Assembly (NCBI GenBank): GCA_027704905.1
Contig: CM051020.1
Span: forward strand, 20,079,444-20,143,443
Reading direction: 5' to 3'
Length of the DNA: 64,000 nt
Origin: Muraenolepis orangiensis
Taxonomy: Eukaryota; Chordata; Actinopteri; Gadiformes; Muraenolepididae
This document shows, one piece after another, positions 1-20,974 of this stretch. A program made the translations under genes and the position numbers. The notes beneath the pieces are model-generated. The model saw nothing but the letters and a program-made list of their open reading frames with translations. It had not been told where the DNA came from and searched no databases. The first letter of the stretch is position 1. Every line of letters begins with the position of its first letter.

Positions 1-409
1 TTGCCAATTGTGATCATTTTGAGTACCATCAGAATTGGTTATTACACAACCAACCTACGTTTAATCAGAGATGGTGCTTTTTATTGACCTTGCAATACCA
101 ATTATAATTTAGTTGCAGATTTAATCACTTCTTCATGTTTTAAGATTTTTGACTGAAAGAAACAACAATGTTGTACTTCCAATGTCTTGCTATATGTGCT
201 TGCTGCAATATGTTCCCACCTGGTATACTTAAGATCTTCTAAATAGGTATAATGTATTGTGTGTGTTACACCTCATCAGAAGGTATAATGTATTGTGTGT
301 GTCACACCTCATCAGAAGGTATAATGTATTGTGTGTGTTACACCACAGCAGGGAGGTGTAGTGTGTATTATACCTCATACTGTATTGTTGTGGTGTCCTG
401 CGACTCTAG
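1..409 (+). other. svil intron sequence
   Basis: No exon is recognisable. Positions 249-350 hold about three copies of a 39-bp unit built on GGTATAATGTATTGTGTGTG. The rest is AT-rich and unremarkable. Confidence 0.6.
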
Positions 410-7808
<7,399 letters not shown>

Positions 7809-8172
7809 AAAGTTTGATGACGCGGTTGAGCGCTGAGCGCATTGTGTGGGACGCCGAGGGGCGCATCGGGGTCTGATCAAAAGAATGCCACTGGAAAACA
7901 CACACACACACACGTGTGTCGACAGGAAGAGTTTGAATGTCTTGGAGGACTATAGACTCTCCATATGGTGTCCTTGGTGGGAGGGCGAGGCCCTGTGGTC
8001 CAGTGTCTGAGCAGAAGCTCTGTCTGTGTCAAAGTATTGGTGTGTGGGAGGGGGGTTCGACGCTTCGCTAAAGCTGACTTTTAAGTCCTTATTTTGTCAT
8101 TTCAAGTTGCTTTTTTTGTGTTGTTTAATCCTCACCCTGTGTAGGATGTACATATGTATATGGTGGGCCAAG

Positions 8173-8347
<175 letters not shown>

Positions 8348-8719
8348 TCGGCACCTCAACTCGTCACTCTCCACCGCTTTTGTGTCTTTGTGCGTTAAAT
8401 GTCATTTATATTTATATAGGACTTTTTGAGTCTTCTTTTGAGGATTTGGTGTCAATCCGTTGATGTCAAGTTTCCCGTGATGTCTTGTTTGTGTGTACAG
8501 AACCACGCTGACCCTTTACAAATACACACCAGTTTGTCTTTTACGATGGCCCAGTCGCCACCGTTAGTTTGCCAGGTGCTCAGGTGAACCCAAGGAGCTA
8601 TGGGATTTTTAAAATCCCGAAATACAGTGTACAGTGCCTTGCTTTCCTGTACAGTTTATATACAGAGCCTAGTCTGCATTTTTGAAGACTCATTTTGTGA
8701 CATATTGAACTAATGGAGA

Positions 8720-8725
8720 AATAAA
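8720..8725 (+). promoter_or_regulatory. svil: polyadenylation signal AATAAA of svil
   Basis: Canonical hexamer 0.9 kb after the stop, followed by a GTCTAATTATTTTTGTG stretch that could serve as the downstream U/GU-rich element. Confidence 0.75.
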
Positions 8726-8745
8726 CACTAATTCTGAAAATTAAA

Positions 8746-9513
<768 letters not shown>

Positions 9514-9611
9514 AGCTCCTATGTCAAGTTTTTCCACGAAGAAACAGTCTTCTGATCATCCTCTCACCTGTGAGAATTCTGATATGAGTCCACCCACTCT
9601 CTCGCACTCTT

Positions 9612-9676
<65 letters not shown>

Positions 9677-9726
9677 GTCAACAAGCAGCAGCACATAACA
9701 AGGCACAGAGCAGACGGAGACATATA

Positions 9727-10000
9727 GGTCATATATAGGTATAGGTCATATATACATATAGGTCATATATAGGTATAGGTCATATATACATATAGGTCAT
9801 ATATAGGTATAGGTCATATATAGGTATAGGTCATATATACATATAGGTCATATATAGGTATAGGTCATATATACATATAGGTCATATATAGGTATAGGTC
9901 ATATATACATATAGGTCATATATAGGTATAGGTCATATATACATATAGGTCATATATAGGTATAGGTCATATATACATATAGGTCATATATAGGTATAGG
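9727..10000 (+). repeat. 34-bp minisatellite
   Basis: About eight copies of a unit alternating AGGTCATATATAGGTAT and AGGTCATATATACATAT, AT-rich and very regular. Confidence 0.93.
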
Positions 10001-11023
10001 TGTACACACAGTTTTTTCCCATGGCTCTCTGTTCACTGCATCCTTCCCAGGAGCCCAGCTGCCTATCAGCCGTCCTGCAGGCCCTGCGGATCCTTCAAGA
10101 AGCAATCGATTGGTAGGAATCACATGAATGCCAAACCTCCAGAGACAGCCACAGCATCCACACCGGCCTCCTGTCACTGCTGTCGTTCACGTCCTGTTAT
10201 GGCATACTGAACACGGATACCAATATCCATCTCTGAGTGAATCCGTAAGCACTGTACTATTTGAATGTGTGTGTGCATAGGTGTTAGCGGATTGCGATCA
10301 CAATTCTGACATTTTATAGACTAAATGATCAGGAAAATAATCATTTGATAAATCGACTATGACAAATAATCATTAATCATTTGCTGTGGTTGCATCCTTC
10401 AATATAAAGTGAGTCCCTGGACCAACAGAGGGCAAAGGGAGAGACCAACCGTGAGCTCCTGCAGGTCTACCTGCAGTTTGAGTGTCTCACGCAAAAGGTG
10501 AAACAGTTGTTAATGTAATTAATTATTAAGATTCAACAAAGGCTGATTATACCATCAGTCAATATTTAGTCGACCATATGCCACAGGCTCGTTTAGCGCT
10601 CCTGAGGCTCCTGAGCTGCATTCTAATGGAGGGAGGAGAGCGCTTGGCAGCCAGGTACCGGCCCGACGCTGGGACCCATCTGTCTCCGGCCCACTCTCGC
10701 ACTAATATGTTTATGAGAGCGGTGTTAATGTCAACACAATGCAGGCCCTGGTGTGAAAGCGCACAGTTTAGCAGAGCTTCAGCACCGCTTCCCCGTCCCA
10801 CGGTATTTGCATTTGGCCCTCTCTGCCGAGCAAACAACACCCCTCTCCTCCCTCCCGCTGCCCACCGAGGACCAAGAGAATGGAACAATAGGAGCCATAA
10901 TAAGGCTTAGCACTCCTCCGTCTGCTGTGTGCTCTCTGTGTATTCTGTTCACAGTTTCTTTCTGCATGTGGATTATTGCTAAAGCAGCACAACACCGTCG
11001 TGGACTATTTCCGCTGTGGATCT

Positions 11024-11030
<7 letters not shown>
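10001..11030. other. intergenic, nothing recognised
   Basis: Moderate-GC unique sequence. Open frames of about 110 codons on both strands (10559-10910) overlap each other and show no conserved motif, so they are not called. Confidence 0.5.
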
Positions 11031-11079
<49 letters not shown>

Positions 11080-11174
11080 TCGCTCTCTCTCTCTCTCTCT
11101 CTCTCTTGTTCTCGCTCTCTCCCTCTGTTCTCTGTCTCTGTCTCCATTTTCTCACTCTCGCTCTCTCTCTCTGT

Positions 11175-11243
<69 letters not shown>

Positions 11244-11300
11244 CTGTTCTCTCTCTCTGTTCTCCCTCTCTTTTCCTCTATTTTCCACTGTCTCTCTCTA
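11030..11300 (+). repeat. (CT)n tract, interrupted
   Basis: Pyrimidine dinucleotide repeat with TTGTTCTCG and CTGTTCTC interruptions, fading into degenerate CT-rich sequence to about 11370. Confidence 0.95.
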
Positions 11301-11820
<520 letters not shown>

Positions 11821-11904
11821 ATCCACAGATCCAACACATCCAGATAGGGACAGATGGGCTCAAGGGCAATAATCATCCAATCAGGTGAGCCAGCCATCAA
11901 ACGC

Positions 11905-12012
11905 ACCTCGACCAATCAGAGGAGAGCTCCCCTGGAACCACTCCCACAACAAATGGACCTCGACCTATCAGAGGAGAGCTACCCTGGAACCACTCCCACA
12001 ACAACAAATGGA
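11905..12012 (+). repeat. tandem duplication of about 54 bp
   Basis: Two adjacent copies of a unit with ATCAGAGGAGAGCT and CTGGAACCACTCCCACAACA. Short TG tracts follow at 12053-12089 and 12150-12170. Confidence 0.85.
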
Positions 12013-12310
12013 CCTCTACTGTTACATGATGGTTATGTATGTGTATTTGGGGCTGTGTGTGTGTGGTGTGTGTGTGTGTGTGTGTGTGTATATAAACCCC
12101 CCTCCCCCCCTCTCTGAACCTCCACCCATTCTTACAGCCCAGGCCATGGCCTGTGTGTGTGTGTGTGTGTGGGAGGGAGAGGGGTCTGTTGACCAGTGGT
12201 CGGTGCCTTGGTCCACTTGTTCCTTCTGGCCTTTCTCCCTCCACTGTTGGTGTTGAGGAGCTCCAGAACAACAGCCGGCTGCTGCTTTTAAGGAACGCTT
12301 GTCATTACTT

Positions 12311-12716
12311 AGGTTACTTAGGTGTGTACTGGTCTATGGTGGTCTTAGGTGTGTACTGGTCTATGGTGGTCTTAGGTGTGTACTGATCTGTGGTGGTCTT
12401 AGGTGTGTACTGGTCTATGGTGGTCTTAGGTGTGTACTGGTCTATGGTGGTCTTAGGTGTGTACTGGTCTATGGTGGTCTTAGGTGTGTACTGGTCTATG
12501 GTGGTCTTAGGTGTGTACTGGTCTATGGTGGTCTTAGGTGTGTACTGGTCTATGGTGGTCTTAGGTGTGTACTGGTCTATGGTGGTCTTAGGTGTGTACT
12601 GGTCTATGGTGGTCTTAGGTGTGTACTGGTCTATGGTGGTCTTAGGTGTGTACTGGTCTATGGTGGTCTTAGGTGTGTACTGGTCTATGGTGGTCTTAGG
12701 TGTGTACTGGTCTATG
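12311..12716 (+). repeat. 27-bp minisatellite
   Basis: Fifteen near-identical copies of a unit containing GGTGTGTACTGGTCTATGG. Because 27 is divisible by three, all frames stay open, giving artificial repeat peptides. Confidence 0.96.
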
Positions 12717-13319
12717 ACCAGATCTTCTTGTTTCTGTACTTGCTTCCTAGACTTGAAATTGCGACATGCTTAGGCGAGTGTTTTTAGGGTGAGAAAATGA
12801 TAGATCTGCATCCTAATTTAAACGCCAAGGGTGATCCTTCCAGAAGTTATCCAGCCTTGATTTGAATGCATTAAGACTTAAGAGATAACTTCTGGTAAAT
12901 AGTTCCAATCATTTACGACTCTGTTCTGTCTCGGTTTTGTCTTATTTTCTTGTTGACTCTGTGCTTGGGTAGTTTTAAACTATGACCTCTGGTCCTGCTC
13001 TCGGATACTGGAAGGAGAAGTTGTGGAAAAAATTTGGCTTACAAACAAACAAACAAACAAACAAACCACTTTTCAGAGTCAGGCGTCTTGGGGTCGAAGG
13101 AGAGGAAAAAAGGTTGTTTTGGTAGCAGTGAAAACAGAGAGAGAGACTCTGCCCCTGCCTGGGAGACCCTGGCATGAGGTCACCCGTAGAGGGCGCCCCG
13201 GATCGACCTCATCAACTCCTAAAATATGTCCTCCATCGACTTTACACCGACTTTTGGCGTCTCAATCGAGGCATCTATGCTGCATCGCTGGAGCCCCACA
13301 TTGTTTTACATGAGACCTT
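12717..13319. other. intergenic, nothing recognised
   Basis: Contains only a short (ACAA)n run at 13044-13066. Confidence 0.5.
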
Positions 13320-14295
13320 TTTATTTTTATTGGCCATTTGTAACAAGTACATGAATGCTTACTCCCCGTTCCCTCCCGCAGTATACATCTCAAAAACAAT
13401 ACCATAAAAATAATATATCATAAATAAATAAATATAATAATAATATATACAACTTGAACTGCTAGGAGTGCTGCCACTTCCACTTTCATAACATGACATT
13501 AACATTACACTATCATAACATGACATTAACATTACACTATCATAACATGACATTAACATTACACTATCATAACATGACATTAACATTACACTATCATAAC
13601 ATGACATTAACATTACACTTTCATAACATGACATTAACATTACACTATCATAACATGACATTAACATTACACTATCATAACATGTCATTGACATTACACT
13701 ATCATAACATGTCATTACCATTACACTTACATACTTTACTGGACTCTCTGGACTCATCACAGTGACTGCTCTGTACTGCACTGTATTCATGATGCTGCTG
13801 CACGACTGGCACTTTAAATGCTTTTGAATGATTTTTGTAAAATATTTAAAAAATGTCACTTGCTGCTCTTTCTTTGTTTATTTTATTGTATATATCATTT
13901 TTATGGTGTTTTTTTAAAGATGTATACTGCGGGAGGGAATGGGGAGTAGGTGTTCCTATGTACTTGGTACAAATGGCAAATAAAAAATCTTGTATCTTGT
14001 ACAATACAAATAAACAAAAATAGAGCAGCAAAGTGACTTAAATGTACATGTTTGTTTTTGTTTTTTTCCAAAAATCTTTAAAAGCATTTGAAGTGCCAGT
14101 CGTGCAGCAGCATGGTGAGTACAGAGCAGTACAGAGCAGTCACTGTGATGAGTCCAGAGAGTCCAGCAAAGTCTGTAAGTGTCATGTTAATGACTGTTAT
14201 GAAAGTGAAAAAAGTGAAAGTGGCAACACTTTCACTTTCATAACAGTCATTAACATTACACTTACATACATACTTTGCTGGACTTTACTGGACAC
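13320..14295. mobile_element. cluster of LINE 3'-end copies in alternating orientation, family A
   Basis: Four pieces of one repeat family adjoin: antisense 13320-13400, sense about 13460-14010, antisense about 14055-14222, and sense about 14223-14295. The sense copy runs CTGCTAGGAGTGCTGCCACT through GGACTCATCACAGTGACTGC to a tail AAATCTTGTATCTTGT. Other copies lie at 18770, 23740, 44410 and 50600. The coding part attached to the copies near 19 and 23.6 kb resembles the C-terminus of CR1/L2/Rex1-type reverse transcriptases, so I infer a LINE 3' UTR ending in short tandem repeats. Confidence 0.7.
13488..13730 (+). repeat. 27-bp minisatellite grown from the LINE 3' UTR
   Basis: About nine copies of TCATAACATGACATTAACAT plus TACACTA. 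Other copies of the same LINE family carry only one or two units, so the array expanded inside this copy. Confidence 0.93.
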
Positions 14296-14296
14296 A

Positions 14297-14327
<31 letters not shown>

Positions 14328-14352
14328 CACACCACCACACACACACACACAC
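14292..14352 (+). repeat. (CA)n microsatellite
   Basis: About 60 bp, with ACCACAC interruptions. Confidence 0.9.
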
Positions 14353-14490
14353 GGGTAACAGGGCGCTAGCATCTGTCTGTGGTCTGAAGCCTTAATTAGT
14401 TGTTAATAAAAGTAAGGTTAATAAACACTTCAACGCTGGGTGGATAAACGGAATGAGACACGAGAGGCATGAGAGGTTTTAAAGAGAGCG

Positions 14491-14735
14491 AGGGTGACCG
14501 TGTGACCTCCATGTCCTCCCCAGGTGACCGTGTGACCTCCATGTCCTCCCCAGGTGACCGTGTGACCTCCATGTCCTCCCCAGGTGACCGTGTGACCTCC
14601 ATGTCCTCCCCAGGTGGGCGTGTGACCTCCATGTCCTCCCCAGGTGACCGTGTGACCTCCATGTCCTCCCCAGGTGACCGTGTGACCTCCATGTCCTCCC
14701 CAGGTGACCGTGTGACCTCCATGTCCTCCCCATGT
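14491..14735 (+). repeat. 30-bp minisatellite
   Basis: Eight copies of GTGACCGTGTGACCTCCATG plus TCCTCCCCAG. One unit has GTGGGCG instead of GTGACCG. Divisibility by three keeps frames open on both strands; no gene is implied. Confidence 0.95.
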
Positions 14736-15879
14736 GGGCGGGGGACCAACAGGTCTGGGTTGGTTTAAAGCACATTGAAATCATGGGAAGCAACAAGAAA
14801 ACAGCAGAGGCCAAAGTAAACACGCAGTGAGTACTTGTTGACTTTCCTTTACAGAAAAAGTTAGAGTCTCGAAAAACGCAAAGAAGCCGACGATACGGCA
14901 GACAAACTCTATGAATTAAAACCTTTATTTGCTTATTTTCTTAATACACAAACACAACACATGGAAGTTGTTTCCTCCGCTCCGAGCTGGAGGCCGCACC
15001 CCCCCCCCCTCCCTGTGCGGTCCATTCAACCTACACCCTTTAAACTGAGGCTTCTACTATATTATATACTGCTACTTTCCAAGGCAAATTCTATATGCAT
15101 GTATTAATTTGCCTATTGATAAATCACCATCTTAATACAACAATCAAAGCATTGGGCTGTTAGTTGGTGTTCTTTGCTGAGCAGGAAGGTGAGCACTCAG
15201 ACATGGACACACAGTTCAATCAGGTTCTCTGCTTTTAACCCATCCTAGTTTTCATGGAAGTGGGCTGTGGAGAAATGGAAACGAGTGGACAATATGACCA
15301 ATATGACAGTGTGTATTGAGTTAGTCAGTACATTATACAGCAACACAATGAGACAACGCTGAGCGTGATCACACGCTATTACTAATGCTGAATTCACACA
15401 CAGGCACTATTTTGGGACCGTGTCTCTCACAACAAAACTGATTCAGTGATAGAAAATGTGTGTGCCATGTTCAACTTGGTTAACTACTCCCGCGGTCTAC
15501 TTAACACAGCGTTCTCTCACTGTTGTTCAGAAGCCTCCCGGGTGCTGATAGAACCATTTATCATCACCGTACCTAGGGGCCAGAACCAATAAATATATCT
15601 ATTTCAAGACCATAAAACTCCCACACACTCACCCATAAAGGCGATTAAAGCGCCAATTTAGGTTAACTCTGTTCCCTCCCACCACAACTGGCTTTGATTT
15701 GCCACGCAAAGCAGAAGCAGGTGAAGTCCCTCATCCCCTCCCAGGCCCCCAGTGAGAGGAGCTCCAATAACTAACGGCTCTTAAATAAGTTACCTCTGTG
15801 CCCCTCGCGCCAGCCGGCTTCGGGTCCAATTGGATACAGCCTGATTTGGATTGTATAACGCGCGCGCGCGACGACCTCA

Positions 15880-15884
<5 letters not shown>
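14736..15884. other. intergenic, nothing recognised
   Basis: No supported frame. A (CG)5-6 alternating run lies at 15859-15871, just before a CA tract, a combination prone to left-handed DNA. Confidence 0.5.
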
Positions 15885-15942
<58 letters not shown>

Positions 15943-15947
15943 ACACA

Positions 15948-16015
<68 letters not shown>
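15885..16015 (+). repeat. (CA)n microsatellite
   Basis: About 65 dinucleotides with two ACCACAC phase breaks. Confidence 0.96.
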
Positions 16016-16017
<2 letters not shown>

Positions 16018-16715
16018 TAAGCTTTAGTGTTGTCCTGTAGACTCAAATAATATGCATTCAACACATTCGCAACACTGGTTAGTTGTCAGCTGATGCAGAT
16101 GTTTGAGGAAGTAAACTGGATGTTAGTGGGGTAGTGAGTCCCAGAGGAGGAGGAGGGGAGGAGGAGAGGAGGAGGAGAGAGTCTGCCCAGTGTCATCATT
16201 CAGCACGTAGAGCAAAACACTCCTAAGCCGCCGTATCCTCTGTCAACACATTTGACTAAATCAGTTATCATCCCGCTCACGCCTGTCCAAACCGGAGACA
16301 ACTCGAGGTTTACCTCTGAGAAAGACCTCGGGTGATAGACGCAAATACAGCAGTCATTCACCGGTTATCCAGGGAATAATTCAAAGCAAATATGTTTCCA
16401 TATGCACGGCTCGTCAGCGACAAGGGAACCTAATGAAATATGACACAAAAAGAATTCCTCGGGCGGTAGACGTACTCGCGCCCGACCTAAATTAACATCA
16501 AGCATCATTCCACTTGTCAAATCAATCAACCCTGTTGTTTTATCGGCTTGTTTTTTTCCCCTCCTTCTGGTTCTTCCAAAAAAGACGTCACACTGAAATG
16601 AGAGTCCTGGAATAACCAGGGCTCCAGGACTACCCTGGCTGAGAGGCGCTATACGTCGCCTTCATTTAGACACACCTCCATCCACACCTTCCTGCTGTCT
16701 GTCTGTGTGTCTGTC
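16016..16715. other. intergenic, nothing recognised
   Basis: Includes a short GGA-rich stretch at 16145-16180 but no gene or mobile element that I can identify. Confidence 0.5.
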
Positions 16716-16879
16716 TGTGTGTGTGTGTCCATACGGTAGACTGTAGTGTGTGTGTGTCCATACTGTAGACTGTAGTGTGTGTGTGTGTGTGTCCATACTG
16801 TAGACTGTAGTGTGTGTGTGTGTGTGTGTCCATACTGTAGACTGTAGTGTGTGTGTGTGTGTGTGTCCATACTGTAGAC

Positions 16880-18193
16880 CAGGGATATTCAACTGGCGGC
16901 CCGCGGGCCAAATCCGGCCCGCGGGGAGCTTTCTCGTGGCCCCTGGAACACAATCCATATTGTGTAAATGTAAAAAAAAAAAAAAAAAATATAATTTTTT
17001 TTTTTTAAATCATTTAAATAAATGTCAATATATGTTCGCTATTTTGTTATCCGAATTAAATGTGTCCAAATTATTTCTCCCTCAATAGTTCTTAAAAGGC
17101 AATCTTGCATTGGACTGATCAGCGTGTAATTATCGTGACATCGTGTCAATCTCGTTACTCTCATTACTGATCCAAAATGAGCTGATGATGATTTTGTATT
17201 TATTTTACCATCACACGCCAATCCTAGACCTTTATGTTTAATATGTCAAATAACTGTTTCAGTCTGCAAGGTTGCTAATGTGAGGCGCCACTATGAGACC
17301 AAGCATGCTGCTAACTTCAATGCTGCTTACCCGCCTGGTAGCACAGCTAGACGTGGTAAAATAGAAATACTTAAATCTTCTTACACTGCATCAACCACTA
17401 TTCTTACAACTGCTTATACAGCCCAGGAAAAGGCCACTGCTGCTTCTCTACGAGTGATCGCTTTAGCCAAAAAGAGAAAGACATTCACTGACGCTGAAGT
17501 TGTGTAGGAGGAGTGTACTCTGACACATTGGGAAGTCGAAGAGTAGAGGTACTGTTTGAGGACTGTTTTTCAGCATTAATTGCCGATCTCAAATCTACAG
17601 AGTACATCGCTGTCGATGAATCGACTGATGCAACAGATACGGCACAGCTCTCGCTGTTTGTGAGGTACTTCGATGGTGACGTTTTTAAAGAGGAGTTGTT
17701 ATGCCTTTTACCACTGATAACCAGCACTACAGGTGAAGTGATTTTCGCTGCAGTTTGGAGTTTTTTTGAAGAGAAGGGTTTGGATCTAGGTAAGATCAAC
17801 CTTCTCGTTACCGATGGCTGCCCGTCCATGATTGGGAAAGAAAGGGGCTTTGCATCTCGCTTATGTGCAGAGCATCCCACAGTGAACACACTGCATTGCA
17901 TCATACATCAATCAGTTCTGTGTGCGAAATTGTCAGGGGAGTTGAAAGAAGCAATGGAGACTGTCATAAAAATTGTGAATCATATTCGCTCGACGTCAGG
18001 TCTGCAGCACCGACTACTACTACTACTACTACAATAATAATAATAACAATAACAATAATCATTATTATTATTGCATGGTTGGTTGTACAATAACAATGGC
18101 ATTTGTTCATTTTCGTTGTCACAGTCTTGTGGCCCTCGCCTTCAAGACATTTTACAATTGTGGCCCCCTTCCTAATCTAGTTGAATACCCCTG
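16880..18193 (+). mobile_element. hAT-superfamily DNA transposon with intact ends and 8-bp target duplication
   Basis: The element begins CAGGGATATTCAACT and ends AGTTGAATACCCCTG, giving 15-bp terminal inverted repeats with one mismatch. It is flanked on both sides by CTGTAGAC (16872-16879 and 18194-18201), an 8-bp duplication as expected for hAT. Removing the element and one duplicate restores the minisatellite unit ATACTGTAGACTGTAG. The length is 1314 bp. It encodes only the N-terminal and middle part of a transposase, so it is non-autonomous. Confidence 0.93.
17208..18030 (+). pseudogene. defective hAT transposase (BED-finger / GTF2IRD2-ZBED-like)
   Basis: The first frame shows a BED-type finger: RPLCLICQ, then VRRHYETKH, with spacing CxxC and HxxxxH. 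It continues to KKRKTFTDAEVV and stops at TAG, 17505-17507. A second frame (17513-18037) carries the start of the RNase H-like catalytic region: CFSALIADLKSTEYIAVDES, then KINLLVTDGCPSMIGKERGF and LHCIIHQSVLCAKLSGELKE. Related full-length proteins have extra residues between the two blocks, so sequence was lost here as well as a stop gained. The C-terminal dimerisation domain is missing and replaced by a TAC/AAT microsatellite. No functional enzyme can be made. Confidence 0.85.
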
Positions 18194-18769
18194 CTGTAGA
18201 CTGTAGTGTGTGTGTGTCCATACTGTAGACTGTAGTGTGTGGTGTGTCCATACTGTAGACTGTAGTGTGTGTGTGTGTGTCCATACTGTAGACTGTAGTG
18301 TGTGTGTGTCCATACTGTAGACTGTAGTGTGTGTGTGTCCATACTGTAGACTGTAGTGTGTGTGTGTGTGTGTCCATACTGTAGACTGTAGTGTGTGTGT
18401 GTCCATACTGTAGACTGTAGTGTGTGTGGTTGGTGTCTGGGTCAAGCAGCCTCACCTGGTCCGAGTCAGACCTGTGGTGCATGAGAGTAATCAAGACCCC
18501 ACAGGATAAACCAGCCACCACACACACACACACACACTCACTCAGGAAGAGAGACACTTCATCTACCTGTGTCCTGGGTGAGGAGGAGCCCAACTAGAGC
18601 CACTTGGTGGTGTGTCTCAGGGGAGCCACAAAGACATCTTGTTGTGTCCCTCACTTTACATGTGGGCTGTGGCCACGCTCTATCATGGGGACAGGCGTGC
18701 ACGATCCCCACTTAAAGTAATAGTGTGTGTGTGTGTGTGTGGTAGTTGCGTTGGTAGTTGCTGCATCAT

Positions 18770-19095
18770 AAATACAGAGCAGTACAGAGCAGTCACTGTG
18801 ATGAGTCCAGAAAGTCCAGAAAAGTATGTATGTCTAATGTTAATGACATGTTATGAAAGTGTAATGTTAATGACATTGAAAGTGAAAGTGGCAGCACTCC
18901 TAGCAGGTCAGTAGGTCACTGCCTGTGTATAAATACTATCCTTAAACCTGCTAGTCCTTGCTGTACGGATGCTGCGTAACCGGGGACCAGACGGTAGGGG
19001 GAGAAGAGATGGAGCCCAGGGTGGTTGTGGTCCTTTATGATGGACATGGCCTTCTTCAGACATCTGGTCCTAAAGATCTCCTCAATGCATGGAAG
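18770..19095 (-). mobile_element. LINE family A 3' fragment, antisense
   Basis: On the minus strand the sequence before the 3' UTR can be read as LLPLPSGPRLRSIRTARTSR, then FKDSIYTQAV. This resembles the LLPSGRRYRSIK...DSF C-terminus of the LINE reverse transcriptases at 43.9 and 48.5 kb. Frames are broken. Confidence 0.65.
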
Positions 19096-19097
19096 TA

Positions 19098-19663
19098 GGA
19101 GGAAGGAGGAAGGAGGGGGAGCAGGGGGAGGAGGAGGAGGAGGAGGAGGAGGAGGAGGAGGGGGAGCAGGGGGATGGTGAGGAGGAGGAGGAGGAGGGGG
19201 AGGGGGAGGGGGAGGAGGAGGAGGGGGAGCAGGGGGATGGTGAGGAGGAGGAGGAGGAGGGGGAGGGGGAGGAGGGGGATGGTGAGGAGGAGGAGGAGGG
19301 GGAGGAGGGGGAGCAGGGGGATGGTGAGGAGGAGGAGGAGGAGGAGGGGGAGGGGGAGGAGGGGGAGGAGGAGGAGGGGGATGGTGAGGAGGAGGAGGAG
19401 GAGGGGGAGGAGGGGGAGCAGGGGGATGGTGAGGAGGAGGAGGAGGAGGAGGAGGAGGGGGAGGGGGAGGAGAAGGAGGGGGAGGAGGAGGAGGAGGAGG
19501 GGGATGGTGAGGAGGAGGAGGAGGAGGAGGGGGAGCAGGGGGATGGTGAGGAGGAGGAGGAGAAGGAGGAGGAGGAGGAGGAGGAGGAGGAGGATGAGGA
19601 GGAGGATGGTGAGGAGGGGGAGGAGGGGAGCAGGGGGATGGTGAGGAGGAGGAGGAGGTGGAA
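19098..19663 (+). repeat. (GGA)n array with GGGGGATGGTGA spacers
   Basis: A nearly pure purine strand: runs of GGA separated by GGGGGAGCAGGGGGATGGTGA-like spacers, in blocks of roughly 40-80 bp. Both strands read as long low-complexity frames (Glu/Gly or Arg), which are not genes. Confidence 0.95.
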
Positions 19664-19893
19664 AGAAAAGGCTAACATGATCTTACAGGCCATAACTACT
19701 ACACCTAAACACATTCATTGAATGGAATACACAATTGTAATTATTGTCAGATCTAACCCTACATTAATGATAGGGCAGTGATATTGATCAACCAATTAAC
19801 TATATGTTTGCCAGGTTCCCTTCCTGCCTTTGGAAGCAACAATTGTGTTCCCTTTAGCCTGGATTGTATTTTTAAAATGTGATTAATATTAAG

Positions 19894-20615
<722 letters not shown>

Positions 20616-20820
20616 GTGCTGTGTCGTGTTTTCTCATCTGTGTGTGGTTGTGAAGCAGCACTGGGAGGACAGGTGAGTCTGTCTGTGCGTGGGCTGTGCC
20701 TCCTCCCATGTTGGCTCCACCTTATCACCTCCACACACACAGCAGGCTTCTATTAGAACCACCAGTCATCGTATTCATTCAACTAGGAGAGTCCCTCATG
20801 CAGTGGGATTCAGAAGAAGC

Positions 20821-20881
<61 letters not shown>

Positions 20882-20974
20882 ACCTTTCACTCTTGTTGTC
20901 AGAGGAGAAGTGTTGGATTGTGAAATGTAATTGCTTGTTGTGGATGCTCCAGCAAGGGCGGACAACAGGAGGGC

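Larger units (their letters stand above)
16716..18428 (+). repeat. minisatellite of TCCATACTGTAGACTGTAG plus (TG)n, split by a hAT insertion
   Basis: Units of about 28-38 bp, variable in their TG length, occupy 16716-16879 and 18194-18428. They are the two halves of one array, separated by a transposon at 16880-18193. Confidence 0.93.
18757..19893. repeat. left arm of a large inverted repeat
   Basis: Pairs with 22556-23880 in reverse complement. In order it holds an antisense LINE family A 3' end (18757-19095), a GGA-rich array (19098-19663), and a unique-looking 230-bp end (GGCCATAACTACTACACC through GTGATTAATATTA). Differences from the other arm include a 5-bp indel near 19845 and array length. 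Confidence 0.9.

Noticed and set aside
10559..10910. Pair of about 110-codon frames on opposite strands
   Set aside because: No conserved motif, no splice context, and mutual overlap. They are probably chance frames in GC-balanced DNA.
14491..14735. CRISPR-like array (regular 30-bp repeats)
   Set aside because: There is no unique spacer between repeats: the units are head-to-tail identical, and the DNA is vertebrate. It is a minisatellite. The same reasoning applies to the other arrays.
19082..19721. Glu-rich and Ser/Pro-rich frames of 210 codons on opposite strands
   Set aside because: GGA array translation, open on both strands for the same reason.
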